Positions 44,042-53,065 of a stretch of DNA of 64,000 bases are shown piece after piece. Positions within the stretch are counted from its first letter, which is position 1. Each line of letters opens with the position of its first letter. A program made the translations under genes and the position numbers. This DNA is from Kushneria phyllosphaerae (GTDB lineage: Bacteria; Pseudomonadota; Gammaproteobacteria; Pseudomonadales; Halomonadaceae), in contig NZ_ONZI01000001.1 in assembly GCF_900312995.1 (NCBI RefSeq), positions 992,001 through 1,056,000 of the forward strand, written 5' to 3'. The notes under the pieces were generated by a model. The model did not search any database and had not been told where the DNA came from. It saw nothing but the letters and a program-made list of their open reading frames with translations.

Positions 44042-45103
44042 ATGATGACAACGCTACCTGTTCGTATTCCACTGATTCAGGCCCCCATGGCCGGCGTTTC
44101 TACCCCCGAACTGGCGGCTGCTGTCAGTAACGCCGGTGCGCTGGGTTCGATCGCCATTGGCGCCGCCTCGGTCGAGACTGCCCGAACCATGATCGAGCAC
44201 ACCCGGTCGCTGACGGACAAGCCCTTTAACGTCAACGTGTTATGCCACCGCACTCCGGCCATCGATATCGATCGAGAAGCACGTTGATGCGAGCATCTGG
44301 CGCCCCTGTTTGCCCGTTTCAGGGCCGCCCCGCCCGAGCAGCTTGAGACGATCTACACAAGCTTCAATGACGATACGGCGATGCAAGCGCTGCTGTGTGA
44401 GTTGCGCCCGGCAGTGGTGGGCTTTCATTTTGGTCTGCCCCCGCTATCGGTCATTGAGGCACTCAAGGATCGGGGCATTACGCTGCTTGCCACAGCAACC
44501 ACGCTGGCCGAGGGGCGCGCCATCGAGGCGGCCGGGATCGATGGCGTCATTGCGCAGGGCAGTGAAGCCGGCGGACACCGTGGCGTGTTCGAGCCAGAAA
44601 AGGGCGATGCGATGCTGGGGCTTTTTCCACTGGTGAGAATGCTGGTGCAGGCATTATCAATCCCCGTCATTGCTGCCGGCGGGATCATGGACGGGGCCGG
44701 CATTGATGCGGCGCTGGCGGCAGGCGCCTGCGGCGTACAGCTGGGCACGGCCTTTATTGCCTGTCCGGAGTCTTCTGCTACCGAGACCCGCCGTGCCTGG
44801 CTGAGCGGAGCACACGCCTTTGAGACGGTGGTGACCTCGTCCATTTCCGGGCGTCCGGCGCGTGCGCTGGTCAACGGCCATACCCGCGAGATCACCTCGA
44901 TGGATGTTCCCGACTATCCGCGGGCCTACCTTGTCGGCAAGGCGCTGGCTAGTGCGGCCTCGAGTGCGGGTGAACAGGATTTTGCGGTGTGCTGGGCGGG
45001 ACAGGGGGCCGCGCTGTCACGTGCGCTGCCGGCCAATGAGCTGATCGCACAGCTTGATAATGAGAGCCGCTGGCTTGGTCGTGCATCAAAAATTGTTGAA
45101 TAA
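44042..45103 (+). pseudogene. Nitronate monooxygenase (NPD-type) with one in-frame TGA
   Basis: A single frame of 353 codons encodes an NPD/2-nitropropane dioxygenase-type flavoprotein. RIPLIQAPMAGVSTPELAAA and GSIAIGAASVE form the FMN site, VNVLCH follows, and later FHFGLPP, AQGSEAGGHRG, VIAAGGIMDGAGIDAALAAGA and LGTAFIACPES. The frame is broken once by TGA at 44285-44287 between DREAR and CEHLAPLF, where relatives usually have Trp, so a single TGG to TGA change explains it. Everything after the stop remains in frame and well conserved, which points to a very recent nonsense mutation or a base-call error. Confidence 0.85.
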
Positions 45104-45218
45104 ACAATCACTCATGCAAGAATGTTGAGACAACAAGGGGAAATGCCTTGCCCGCCATCCGCTGGGTTGGTGAGCCCGATGCGTTAATTTCCTGTATTCA
45201 ACTGTGCAAGGAGTGATC

Positions 45219-46460
45219 ATGACAGGCCAGACCCCGGGGATTCGAGACGTGCCGCATGACGTGGTCGTGATTGGTGCCGGCGCTGCCGGCATCGCTATCG
45301 CTCAGGGTCTTCGCAAGCGGGATGCACGCCTTGATATCGCGCTTATCGATCCGGCCTCCGAGCACTATTATCAGCCGGGCTGGACGCTGGTTGGCGGGGG
45401 GGTGTTTGACGCCGACCGGACCCGGCGGAAGATGCAGAAGGTTCTGCCCAGGGACGTAACGCATTATGCCTGCCTGGCCGCCGCCATCGACCCTGATCGG
45501 GGCGCTGTGCGGCTGGAGGATGGCCGCACCGTGTCCTTTCGCGCTCTGGTGGTGGTGCCGGGGCTTGAGCTTCACTGGGACGCCATCGATGGGCTTGCCG
45601 CAACGCTTGGCGAGAGCGGTGTCACCTCCAACTACCGCTTTGATCTGGCACCCTATACCTGGTCGCTGGTACAGAAACTGCGTCAGGGGCGAGCGCTTTT
45701 CACCCAGCCGGCCATGCCCATCAAATGCGCTGGTGCGCCGCAAAAGGCGATGTATCTGGCCTGTGATCACTGGCGCCGCTGCGGCGTGCTGGACAACATC
45801 AACGTTTCCTTTCACAACGCTGGCGGTGCGCTGTTTGGCGTGCCGGCCTATATTCCTGCCCTGATGGAGCAGGTCGAGCGCTACGGCATAGAGCTTGAGT
45901 TTCATCGACAGCTGGTGGGCGTGGATGGGCCCAATCGACAGGCGCACTTTTTGATTCACGATGCCGATGGTCGCCAGCGTGAGCACGTCGAATCCTTTGA
46001 CTTGCTCCATGTGGTGCCGCCACAGCGCGCACCGGCGCTGATTCGTGACAGCCGGCTGGCCAACGATGCCGGCTGGCTGGACCTGCATCCCCACACCCTG
46101 CAACATCAGCACTATCCCGCCATTTTTGGGGCCGGCGATGTCAGTGCCACGGCCAATGCCAAGACCGCCGCGGCCGTGAGGGTTCAGGCCCCGATCGTGG
46201 CAGATAATGTCGTGGCCTATCTCGAGGGAGAGCCCCTGTCAGCGCGCTATCAGGGGTATGGCGCCTGCCCGCTGACGGTCTCGCGCGGGCGGGTGGTGCT
46301 GGCCGAATTCGGCTATGGCGGCGAACTCATGCCGACCCTGCCGGTCTGGCTCAACGACGGCCAGCGGGCCACGGGCCTTGCCTGGCAGCTCAAGGCGCAT
46401 CTCATGCCGATCATCTATTGGCAGATGATGCTGAAAGGGCGTGAATGGATGGTGTCATGA
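45219..46460 (+). CDS. sqr: Sulfide:quinone oxidoreductase, type II-like
   Basis: A 413-residue FAD disulfide oxidoreductase. The dinucleotide site is VVVIGAGAAG (G19-G24). The two redox cysteines lie at Cys170 in PIKCAGAPQK and Cys350 in YGACPLT, as in the mitochondrial/type II SQR group. It oxidises sulfide to sulfane sulfur and passes electrons to quinone at the inner membrane. A C-terminal amphipathic segment (LMPIIYWQMMLKGREW) likely anchors it. AAGGAG precedes the ATG at 45219. No persulfide dioxygenase or rhodanese is adjacent. Confidence 0.88.
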   Translation: MTGQTPGIRDVPHDVVVIGAGAAGIAIAQGLRKRDARLDIALIDPASEHYYQPGWTLVGGGVFDADRTRRKMQKVLPRDVTHYACLAAAIDPDRGAVRLEDGRTVSFRALVVVPGLELHWDAIDGLAATLGESGVTSNYRFDLAPYTWSLVQKLRQGRALFTQPAMPIKCAGAPQKAMYLACDHWRRCGVLDNINVSFHNAGGALFGVPAYIPALMEQVERYGIELEFHRQLVGVDGPNRQAHFLIHDADGRQREHVESFDLLHVVPPQRAPALIRDSRLANDAGWLDLHPHTLQHQHYPAIFGAGDVSATANAKTAAAVRVQAPIVADNVVAYLEGEPLSARYQGYGACPLTVSRGRVVLAEFGYGGELMPTLPVWLNDGQRATGLAWQLKAHLMPIIYWQMMLKGREWMVS

Positions 46461-46540
46461 GGCATGCCATAATTCTGCGATCAGGTTGGGGCCACGCGCA
46501 TGCTTTAAGATCGGGATAATCGATCCAATAAGGAAGTACT

Positions 46541-47464
46541 GTGGCCGCCGGTAGCCTGTTGACCCTGCTTGATGATATTGCCGCGCTGATGGATGACGTT
46601 TCCGTCATGACCAAGGTGGCTGCCAAAAAAACCACGGGGGTGCTGGGGGATGATCTGGCCCTCAATGCTCAGCAGGTCACCGGCGTGCGCGCCGATCGTG
46701 AGCTGCCGGTAGTCTGGGCCGTCTGCAAGGGCTCACTGCTTAACAAACTGATGCTGGTGCCGGCGGCGCTTCTGATCAGCGCCTTTGCCCCCTGGCTGGT
46801 GACGCCGCTATTGATGCTGGGCGGCGCCTATCTGAGCTATGAAGGGGTGGAGAAACTGGCGCACGCCTGGCACAAGTGGCGGCACCCGGAGGCCACCAAA
46901 AAGGACACCACAACCGCCGAGCGTTCCCCGGAGGAGCAGAAGGCCTTTGAGCAAAAACGCATCAAGGGTGCAGTGCGAACCGATTTCATCCTGTCGGCCG
47001 AGATTATCGCCATTACGCTGGGCACCGTGGCCGATCAGCCCCTCATGCAGCAGGCGGTGGTGCTGTCGATTATCGCTCTGGCCATGACACTGGGGGTGTA
47101 CGGCCTGGTGGCGGCGATCGTCAAGCTGGACGACTTGGGGCTTTATCTGAGTCGTCGCAGCACCTCCCTCGTCCAGGGGCTGGGGCGGGGCATTCTGACC
47201 GCTGCACCGTGGCTGATGAAGTTTCTCTCGGTGGCGGGAACGGCGGCCATGTTCATGGTGGGCGGCGGCATCCTGACCCACGGCATACCGGTGCTGCATC
47301 ACGCCATTGAGGCACTGACGCTGGCCGAGGGTGAGATTCCAGGGGTGGGTGTCATTTTGCAGCCGATCACGCCCACGCTGATCAACATGCTGGTGGGCCT
47401 GGTGCTGGGTAGTGTGGTTCTGGGCGTGGTGTCACTGATCAAAAGGATGCGCGGCGCCCCCTGA
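46541..47464 (+). CDS. DUF808 (YedI-like) inner-membrane protein
   Basis: A 307-residue membrane protein starting with GTG at 46541 (AAGGAAG upstream). LLTLLDDIAALMDDVSVMTKVAAKKTTGVLGDDLALNAQQ is the DUF808 signature, followed by several hydrophobic segments and a charged loop (about residues 108-140). The family is widespread in Proteobacteria with no proven role. Confidence 0.85.
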   Translation: MAAGSLLTLLDDIAALMDDVSVMTKVAAKKTTGVLGDDLALNAQQVTGVRADRELPVVWAVCKGSLLNKLMLVPAALLISAFAPWLVTPLLMLGGAYLSYEGVEKLAHAWHKWRHPEATKKDTTTAERSPEEQKAFEQKRIKGAVRTDFILSAEIIAITLGTVADQPLMQQAVVLSIIALAMTLGVYGLVAAIVKLDDLGLYLSRRSTSLVQGLGRGILTAAPWLMKFLSVAGTAAMFMVGGGILTHGIPVLHHAIEALTLAEGEIPGVGVILQPITPTLINMLVGLVLGSVVLGVVSLIKRMRGAP

Positions 47465-47526
47465 CATCGCGTGTAACGATATTCAATGCCCCGTGCCACG
47501 GGGCCATGACCCGGGAGAGGCAGCAC

Positions 47527-47841
47527 ATGACCATGCCCGACAGCGTTGTGCCGGAGCGCAGCGAGCTGGATGCCAGTCAGGGGCCGGTAGTGGTGGAATT
47601 CGGTACGCCCTGGTGTGGCTACTGCAAGGCAGCGCAACCCCTGATCAGCGACGTCATCGGTCAGGCCGCCGGGGTATGGCATGTTCGTGTCGAGGACAGC
47701 AAGGGTAATCGACTGGGGCGGTCATGGCAGGTCAAGCTCTGGCCAACGCTGATCTTTCTAAAGGATGGTCAGGAGCTGGCACGCTGCGTGCGTCCCGAGA
47801 CCCGCCAGGCGCTGGAAGCCGCGCTTGAGCGTATTCTGTAA
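47527..47841 (+). CDS. Thioredoxin-like protein
   Basis: A 104-residue thioredoxin-fold protein. The active site is EFGTPWCGYCKAAQP with Cys30 and Cys33 (CGYC instead of the CGPC of thioredoxin), and the cis-proline is in LWPTLIFLKDGQELAR. No signal peptide, so cytoplasmic. GGGAGAGG lies ahead of the ATG at 47527. Substrates unknown. Confidence 0.85.
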   Translation: MTMPDSVVPERSELDASQGPVVVEFGTPWCGYCKAAQPLISDVIGQAAGVWHVRVEDSKGNRLGRSWQVKLWPTLIFLKDGQELARCVRPETRQALEAALERIL

Positions 47842-47929
47842 TTCTGCAGGGCAAGGGTCATGCGAGAGGGCGGGAATACCGGGGTAGGCAAGGGTGGGGC
47901 GTACAGGGTGACCCGACAGTATCATCACT

Positions 47930-48193
47930 GACAACCATGACGTCCTGCCATGGCGCTCTTCCCTGAGTTCTATCGGGTCGACGTGGTCTGCATCCCTGCC
48001 ACGTCCTGTCTCCCTTTGGCGGACACCTTTCGGTTCCCCGGGCAGGTGCCGGGCGTGAGGAACATGCTTCCCTTCATCAGCCAGGTCCTTCTGTCCGGGT
48101 GCCTTCCTGGCACCACCTCAAGCCACAGGCAATATATCGGTTTCGCTACCGGCTCAATAGATGCAGATGTATCGGTACTCCCGATGCATTTGC
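47930..48193 (-). ncRNA. Probable CsrA/RsmA-sequestering sRNA (CsrB/RsmZ-like)
   Basis: The 399-bp gap at 47842-48240 has no protein gene. Read on the minus strand it carries 11 GGA motifs in about 264 nt, several displayed in hairpin loops: GGTGCC-AGGAA-GGCACC (48114-48098), CGG-GGAA-CCG (48040-48031), ACGTGG/CCACGT with CAGGGATGCAGA in the loop (48004-47981), CTC-AGGGAA-GAG (47967-47956), CCATG/CATGG with GCAGGACGT in the loop (47953-47935) and ATCGG-GAGTA-CCGAT (48185-48171). Serial AGGA/AGGGA loops are the hallmark of CsrB, CsrC, RsmY and RsmZ, which titrate CsrA/RsmA. A promoter is predicted at 48228-48200. No T-run terminator is visible, so the 3' end is uncertain. Identified by structure only. 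Confidence 0.6.
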
Positions 48194-48199
48194 GGGGTC

Positions 48200-48246
48200 T
48201 ATTCTCCGACTGGCTGCCAGGTTGTCATGATGGTCGGCTGTCATGA
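48200..48246 (-). promoter_or_regulatory. Predicted promoter and direct-repeat activator site of the GGA-rich sRNA
   Basis: On the minus strand, ATGACA (48228-48223) and AGAATA (48205-48200) are spaced 17 bp, a plausible sigma70 promoter starting RNA near 48193. The octamer TCATGACA occurs twice, at 48246-48239 and 48230-48223, a 16-bp period, with the second copy over the -35. This could be an activator site; it does not match the TGTAAG...CTTACA GacA box. The upstream copy overlaps the stop codon of the PAS-LuxR gene. Confidence 0.4.
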
Positions 48247-49746
48247 GGTCTTCTTCGAGTCTGGCGCAACGTCCAAACCCTGCTGGCGCGCGACAATGAT
48301 GGCTTCGCTGCGGCTATGGACGTCCAGTTTGCGATACAGCGAGGCGATGTAATTGCGCACCGTGCTGTGGGCCAGCGACAGCTCGGTGGCTACGCGCTTG
48401 TCGGAAAGTCCCTGACACAGCAGGATCAGCACTTCGCGTTCCCGGACGCTGAGATTGATGACCGACGGCGACGTGACGGGCACGGAATGCCGGGTATGGC
48501 GAACGCTGGCAAGTTTTTCGACCAGGGTGCGCGTAAACCACGAAGCGTCCTGCATGACGGTGTCGATGGCGGCAAAGAGTTCTGCTTCCGTGCGCTTGCG
48601 CTGGGTGATATCGACCAGCGTCAGCAGGACCCGGTCATGATCATCGATGCTCACCATGGTGGCCGAGATCAGCCACGTCAGGCAGTCACCGCCGGGAATG
48701 GTCACGTTGCTCTCAAGACCGCTGATGGTTTCGCCGGCATCCAGTGCCGATAGGATGCGGCGTCGAACGGCAGCAGGCAGGGGCGCATACTGTGTCAGCG
48801 GCCCGGTCTGCGAGACGCTGGCATCATGGCCCAGCGCGCTGTTAAAGGCGTCGTTGACCTCCAGCAGCGAGAGCGTGTGATGATCGGCCAGCGCCGTAGG
48901 CACTGGCGACAGGTGAAACAGCGTTGAAAACTGCGCTTCGCTGCGTCGCAGCGCGCTCTGGGCCCGTCGGGTCGGTTCAAGGTCAGTGAAGGTCAGCAGC
49001 ATGCAGTCTTCCTCGCCAACCTCGATGGGCTGACCGGCCACCACCACACATTTGCTCTCACCCGTGGACCGCGGATGCAACACGGCTTCCATCTGGGCAA
49101 TCATCAGACCTTCCTCAAGGCGGCGAAGGGCCTGTTCACGCTGGTCGGCGCCGGCAAACACATCCAGCTCGTGGATGGAGCGGTCGAGTACGTCCTGTTC
49201 GCTCAATTCGGTCATGTCCAGAAACCCCTGGTTGACGCGAATGAAGCGCTGATCATGCAGCCGGCAGATCAGGGCCGGGGCCGGATTGATATTGAACGAT
49301 CTTTCAAAGCGTTCTTCGGCGCTGGCAAGGGCCGTGATGTCCTCGATGATCAGGGCCGCCACATGGGTGGTGTCATCAATGCTCAGCACCCGGCCGCGGG
49401 TGCGGTGCACGCGAAGATGGTCGGCCTGGTCGGGCAGCAGCACCTCGACAACGACATCATCGAAGGGCGTGCCCTCGAGCAGCTGGACCACCGGTGGGTG
49501 CGGCTGGTCGTGCGGCGTTTTAAAACGCAGCTGAAAGCGTTCGCGGTACTCCACGATGGTGGTGCCCAGAGCATCGACCCGAGAGACTTCGTGCATGGCC
49601 AGTGCCGCCCGGTTGGCCCAGCGCAGTGAACCGTCCGGGTCGAGCAGCATGACGCCTTCTCTCATCTCTTCGATCAGCTGGGACAGTGGCGAGGAGAAGA
49701 GATCATCAGGGCAGGGGATGTCGGTAATGGCAAGCTGGTCGGACAC
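48241..49746 (-). CDS. Multi-PAS LuxR-type transcriptional regulator
   Basis: A protein of about 501 residues with three PAS-like segments (about 18-140, with SLRWANRAALAMHEVS; 150-270, with RFIRVNQGFLDMTELSEQD; and 290-405, with TLSLLEVNDAFNSALGHD). A C-terminal LuxR helix-turn-helix follows (LSVREREVLILLCQGLSDKRVATEL then STVRNYIASLYRKLDVHSR, about 435-485). It is probably a cytoplasmic one-component sensor. The start is taken as GTG at 49746 (VSDQLAITD); a longer frame to 49872 has little support. The sRNA gene lies directly downstream on the same strand. Confidence 0.8.
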   Translation of the reverse strand: MSDQLAITDIPCPDDLFSSPLSQLIEEMREGVMLLDPDGSLRWANRAALAMHEVSRVDALGTTIVEYRERFQLRFKTPHDQPHPPVVQLLEGTPFDDVVVEVLLPDQADHLRVHRTRGRVLSIDDTTHVAALIIEDITALASAEERFERSFNINPAPALICRLHDQRFIRVNQGFLDMTELSEQDVLDRSIHELDVFAGADQREQALRRLEEGLMIAQMEAVLHPRSTGESKCVVVAGQPIEVGEEDCMLLTFTDLEPTRRAQSALRRSEAQFSTLFHLSPVPTALADHHTLSLLEVNDAFNSALGHDASVSQTGPLTQYAPLPAAVRRRILSALDAGETISGLESNVTIPGGDCLTWLISATMVSIDDHDRVLLTLVDITQRKRTEAELFAAIDTVMQDASWFTRTLVEKLASVRHTRHSVPVTSPSVINLSVREREVLILLCQGLSDKRVATELSLAHSTVRNYIASLYRKLDVHSRSEAIIVARQQGLDVAPDSKKTS

Positions 49747-49880
49747 GGCGGCTCTCGGGCGATGAAAAACCTTATGATGCAATGGTGTGGCGATAGTGAA
49801 CAGCACGCGATTCGTCGATAGGCCCGCTATGCTTGAAATGCCTCGCCCGTCCGGGCGGGTGTGCCATCTCAAGGAGTGCC

Positions 49881-50492
49881 ATGATCATGACCCAAAAGGC
49901 CGACAGTCTCTGGCAGCAGCGACTCCATGACTTTCGTGACGCCGTTGCCGGGGAGCCGATGCCCGGATGCGGTGCCACGGCCGTGGTCAGCGCCGATCTG
50001 GGCCTGGCACTGGTGCTCAAGGGATTGAATCTGAGCCAGCAGCATGACGCCAGCGCTCCGCGTCAGGCCTTGATCGATGAAGGCAACTCGCTCAAGCAGC
50101 GCCTGAGCCCGCTGGCCGAGAAGGATGTGGCGGCGTTTGAGGCCTTCATGGCCGCGGTGGGGCGCGACAGGGAGGATGACGAGCGCACGCAGGCCATCCA
50201 TGTCGCGGCCCATAACGCCGTTGAGGTGCCGCTGGAAACGGCCCGACTGTGCGATGCGGCGCTGGCACTGTCGTATCAGGCCAGGGCGCACATCGAACAG
50301 CAGTTCACAAGCGATGCCATTGCCGGTGCCCGCCTGATTCATGCCGCGCTGCATGGCGTACTGCTCAATGTGGATGCCAATGCCGGACAGCTTGGCAGTG
50401 ATGCGGCCCGGGACCAGGCAAGGCATGCCCGTGAGGGTCTGGCGCAGCGCGCCGATGCTCTGCTGGCGACCGTCACGGGTGACCTGGCCTAA
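49881..50492 (+). CDS. Cyclodeaminase/cyclohydrolase-family protein (FTCD C-terminal domain-like)
   Basis: A 203-residue all-helical protein. MPGCGATAVVSADLGLALVLKGLNLS (about residues 28-53) matches the conserved start of the formiminotransferase-cyclodeaminase C-domain, and DVAAFEAFMAAV and ARLCDAALAL match later helices. Relatives act on formimino- or methenyl-THF. AAGGAG lies just ahead of the ATG at 49881. Its partner formiminotransferase is not in the window, so a folate role is inferred. Confidence 0.75.
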   Translation: MIMTQKADSLWQQRLHDFRDAVAGEPMPGCGATAVVSADLGLALVLKGLNLSQQHDASAPRQALIDEGNSLKQRLSPLAEKDVAAFEAFMAAVGRDREDDERTQAIHVAAHNAVEVPLETARLCDAALALSYQARAHIEQQFTSDAIAGARLIHAALHGVLLNVDANAGQLGSDAARDQARHAREGLAQRADALLATVTGDLA

Positions 50493-50512
50493 GCCCCGCC
50501 CCGTTCATCTCA

Positions 50513-51925
50513 TCAGCTCATGGCCCAGGCGATTTTTCGCCGCTGGGTCAGCGCGACAGCGCCATCAATCAGGATCAGCAGCACCAGGCTGCCGCCCAGA
50601 ACCGGCAGGGCCAGCCCGAGCAGAATGGCAGCGACCACCACGGCCAGCGCTGCCGGTCGCGGTGCCTGCCAAAGCGCCTGCATCAATGTCACGGGCGTCA
50701 CCGCGGCGCTGCCACGAGTCGGACGACGGCGCCACCACATGGCATACCCCAGCACCAGCATGACCACCAGCGCACTGGCAAACACGACCAGCACCAGCTG
50801 ATTGATCACGCCGAACAGCACGCCCATGTGCAGATCCACTCCCCAGCGGGTCAGTTTGGCCGCCAGCGGGAACGTTTCGAATCGGGTGCGATCAATCACG
50901 GCCATGGTGGTCGGGTCGATGGCGGCTTCATCCACTTCGGTGGGCCATTCGCGGCCGATTTCGCGTACCTTCCAGGCATTGCCCGGCCTTGCAGCGGGGA
51001 TGACCTCGATTTTATCTGCCGTCAGCCCTTCGGTGCGGGCTGCGGCCAGCACGCGGTCATGCAGCGCCGGATCAGGGTCACTTTTCATCATGGCCATGTT
51101 GTGGTCTGAGTGATCGGCATGTTCGGCGTGCGGGCCATGCTCGGCCGGCGTCAAGCCGTCCAGATGGGTAGAGACTGTCGGGGTCTGCCAACCGTACATG
51201 TGACGCAGCTCGCCGATATTGCCCCCGGCGTATTTTGACCAGGTCAGCCCCGTGGCGGAGAAAAATACGAAACCGATCAGCGCCCAGGGGCCCAGCTTCT
51301 GGTGCCAGCGACTGGCGCGTTGACCTGCGTTAGCGTTGCCATCATGGCCAGCGCGCGCGTCGCTGCGCCGGCGCTTGAACCAGAGCGCCAGCCCGCCGAG
51401 GGCAACGATCCAGAGCCATGAAGCGGCCAGCTCGCTGTAAATGCGGCCCGGCTCGCCCAGCAGCAGGCTGCGATGAAACTTGTCGATGGTGATGCGAAAA
51501 GCCGAGATGCCGCTGGTGCCATACACCGGCAGGGCACCGCGAATCTCGTTAGTGACCGGATCGACAAACATCGCCAGATGCTCCCATTGTCCAACGCTCG
51601 GGTCCGAAAACATGACTCGAGTGGTCTCGCCCGGTGAAGGCGCCGGACGAACTGCCATGGGGGCCTCATCGCGTCCCAGCGCCTGCTGTGCAGCGCGGAC
51701 CTGGTCGGCAAGTGGTAGCGGGGTGCCGCCGGTATTGTCGGTATAAAACTGCTCGTGATAGAGCGCTCTCTCGATCTGTGGTGTCAGGGCATAGACGATG
51801 CCGCTGAGGGCGACGAGCAAAAGAAACGGACCGACCAGCAGGCCGATATAAAAATGCAGTCGGGCGATGAAGGCCCAGCCCCACGGTCTGCGACCGACGG
51901 GATTTTTGACGGTATGATCTGTCAT
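50513..51925 (-). CDS. PepSY-domain (PepSY_TM) inner-membrane protein
   Basis: A 470-residue PepSY-TM protein. The first helix follows LHFYIGLLVGPFLLLVALSGIVYAL, with KFHRSLLLGEPGRIYSELAASW and WHQKLGPWALIGFVFFSATGLTWSKY, then periplasmic PepSY segments with a His-rich stretch (EHGPHAEHADHSDHNMAMM) and C-terminal helices. Such proteins often accompany TonB siderophore or copper receptors and may reduce or process the metal complex. The next gene on the same strand is a DUF2946 protein, typical of copper-linked loci. Start ATG at 51925. Confidence 0.83.
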   Translation of the reverse strand: MTDHTVKNPVGRRPWGWAFIARLHFYIGLLVGPFLLLVALSGIVYALTPQIERALYHEQFYTDNTGGTPLPLADQVRAAQQALGRDEAPMAVRPAPSPGETTRVMFSDPSVGQWEHLAMFVDPVTNEIRGALPVYGTSGISAFRITIDKFHRSLLLGEPGRIYSELAASWLWIVALGGLALWFKRRRSDARAGHDGNANAGQRASRWHQKLGPWALIGFVFFSATGLTWSKYAGGNIGELRHMYGWQTPTVSTHLDGLTPAEHGPHAEHADHSDHNMAMMKSDPDPALHDRVLAAARTEGLTADKIEVIPAARPGNAWKVREIGREWPTEVDEAAIDPTTMAVIDRTRFETFPLAAKLTRWGVDLHMGVLFGVINQLVLVVFASALVVMLVLGYAMWWRRRPTRGSAAVTPVTLMQALWQAPRPAALAVVVAAILLGLALPVLGGSLVLLILIDGAVALTQRRKIAWAMS

Positions 51926-52035
51926 GAAGGCACCTGTCATGGCCATGGTCACGCATGCCATGGCGTAGTCTCGATCGGCCTTCTCTGATGGAGCGGGAGC
52001 GGCCGACGACGGCAAGAACGTAGTGTGGTGACGGT

Positions 52036-52467
52036 TCAGGCAGACAGGGGTGGGGCGCGCGACAGGGCGTTGGGAAAGTGTGGGTGCCGGGCATGGCCCT
52101 GCAGGCGAGCAAACACGGGCGTAGGGTCAGGCCCGGCACGGCTGGGGGGCATTGCCAGGGCCGTCTCTGCCATCAGCGGCGTATGGGCCAGCAGCGAGCA
52201 GTAGCCACACTGGGTAAGGTCCATATGACCGGCGGGATGTGTCCTGTCATCCTGGACGGCGCCGACCTGATGCATGTTCTGCGTCGGCTGCATGGCCATG
52301 GCGTGGCCGGCCGGCATGTCGACGCTCTGAGTGTGCCATGCAGAGGAATGGGCGCGCTCACGCTCATGGGCCAGCGCCAGTGTCTGTGACAGCACCGGGG
52401 CCAGAAATATGACCAGCATGGCGGCCAGGGCCAGCCATGCCGGAAGTGAGCAGCGCAGACGGGTCAT
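52036..52467 (-). CDS. DUF2946 secreted/membrane protein
   Basis: A 143-residue protein with an N-terminal hydrophobic signal or anchor (LPAWLALAAMLVIFLAPVLSQ). A His/Met-rich region and the DUF2946 core DLTQCGYCSLLAHTP follow. The Cys pair plus Met/His content suggest copper contact in the periplasm. It lies 110 bp upstream of the PepSY gene on the same strand, and the two probably share a transcript. ATG at 52467 gives a clean signal sequence. Confidence 0.7.
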   Translation of the reverse strand: MTRLRCSLPAWLALAAMLVIFLAPVLSQTLALAHERERAHSSAWHTQSVDMPAGHAMAMQPTQNMHQVGAVQDDRTHPAGHMDLTQCGYCSLLAHTPLMAETALAMPPSRAGPDPTPVFARLQGHARHPHFPNALSRAPPLSA

Positions 52468-52651
52468 GAGCGGGTAAGGACAGCGTCCGGAAGTAGAAGG
52501 ATCAGAGTCCGTGACCTTACCGCAAACCGGCGCCTGATGACATCGCAATGCTGTGACGCAGGCCCGGCAGTATATTCATGGCAGACAGGAGAATACAGTT
52601 GGCCCCGGGAGGCCATGCCCCGGCAGTGGCGGAGCAGCAACACGCGACAGT

Positions 52652-52939
52652 CTAGTCGGCCGCAGAAACGCTGGTGGCCGAGACATCATTGTCATTGACT
52701 GCCTTGAGCGCTACGGGCACATGAAGGGCCACGGCGTCAGGCTGTACGTCGAACGGCTCATTGGCAGCGCCCACGATCAGGCGGCGACGTTCAAAGGCCA
52801 GATCGCTGCGCCGACCCAGATAGGTATCGCAGTCCCGGCAATGCACGGGATCCTCGACCGGGCGCAGGTGCCCCGATCTCACAATAATGCGTCGGCTGCC
52901 ACAGTGAAAACAGCGGACATTGAGCTCTGTGGGCCTCAT
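52652..52939 (-). CDS. Small zinc-ribbon protein
   Basis: A 95-residue protein with a CxxC...CxxC zinc ribbon: RCFHCGSRRIIV (Cys10, Cys13) and HCRDCDTYLG (about Cys34, Cys37). A basic stretch and a variable tail follow. GAGGTG precedes the ATG at 52939. It may bind nucleic acid or act as a metal-bound adaptor; no family is named. Confidence 0.6.
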   Translation of the reverse strand: MRPTELNVRCFHCGSRRIIVRSGHLRPVEDPVHCRDCDTYLGRRSDLAFERRRLIVGAANEPFDVQPDAVALHVPVALKAVNDNDVSATSVSAAD

Positions 52940-53065
52940 GAAACACCTCTGTAATTTATTTATCCATGTTATGTGATAAACCCCACACGCCCTAGCATGA
53001 AATTGCCTTTTCATACTTCAAGCTCAGGCCACTGGACCGTCTATTTCATGTCTTTAATGATTGAG

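Noticed and set aside
44285..44287. TGA as a selenocysteine codon in the nitronate monooxygenase
   Set aside because: The family has no Sec at this place, relatives favour Trp, and no SECIS-like hairpin was noticed after the codon.
47842..48240. Cobalamin riboswitch, RNase P RNA or SRP RNA in the gap after the thioredoxin-like gene
   Set aside because: The B12 box, the conserved RNase P core and the SRP GGAAGGAAGCA loop are all missing; repeated AGGA/AGGGA hairpin loops fit a CsrA sponge better.
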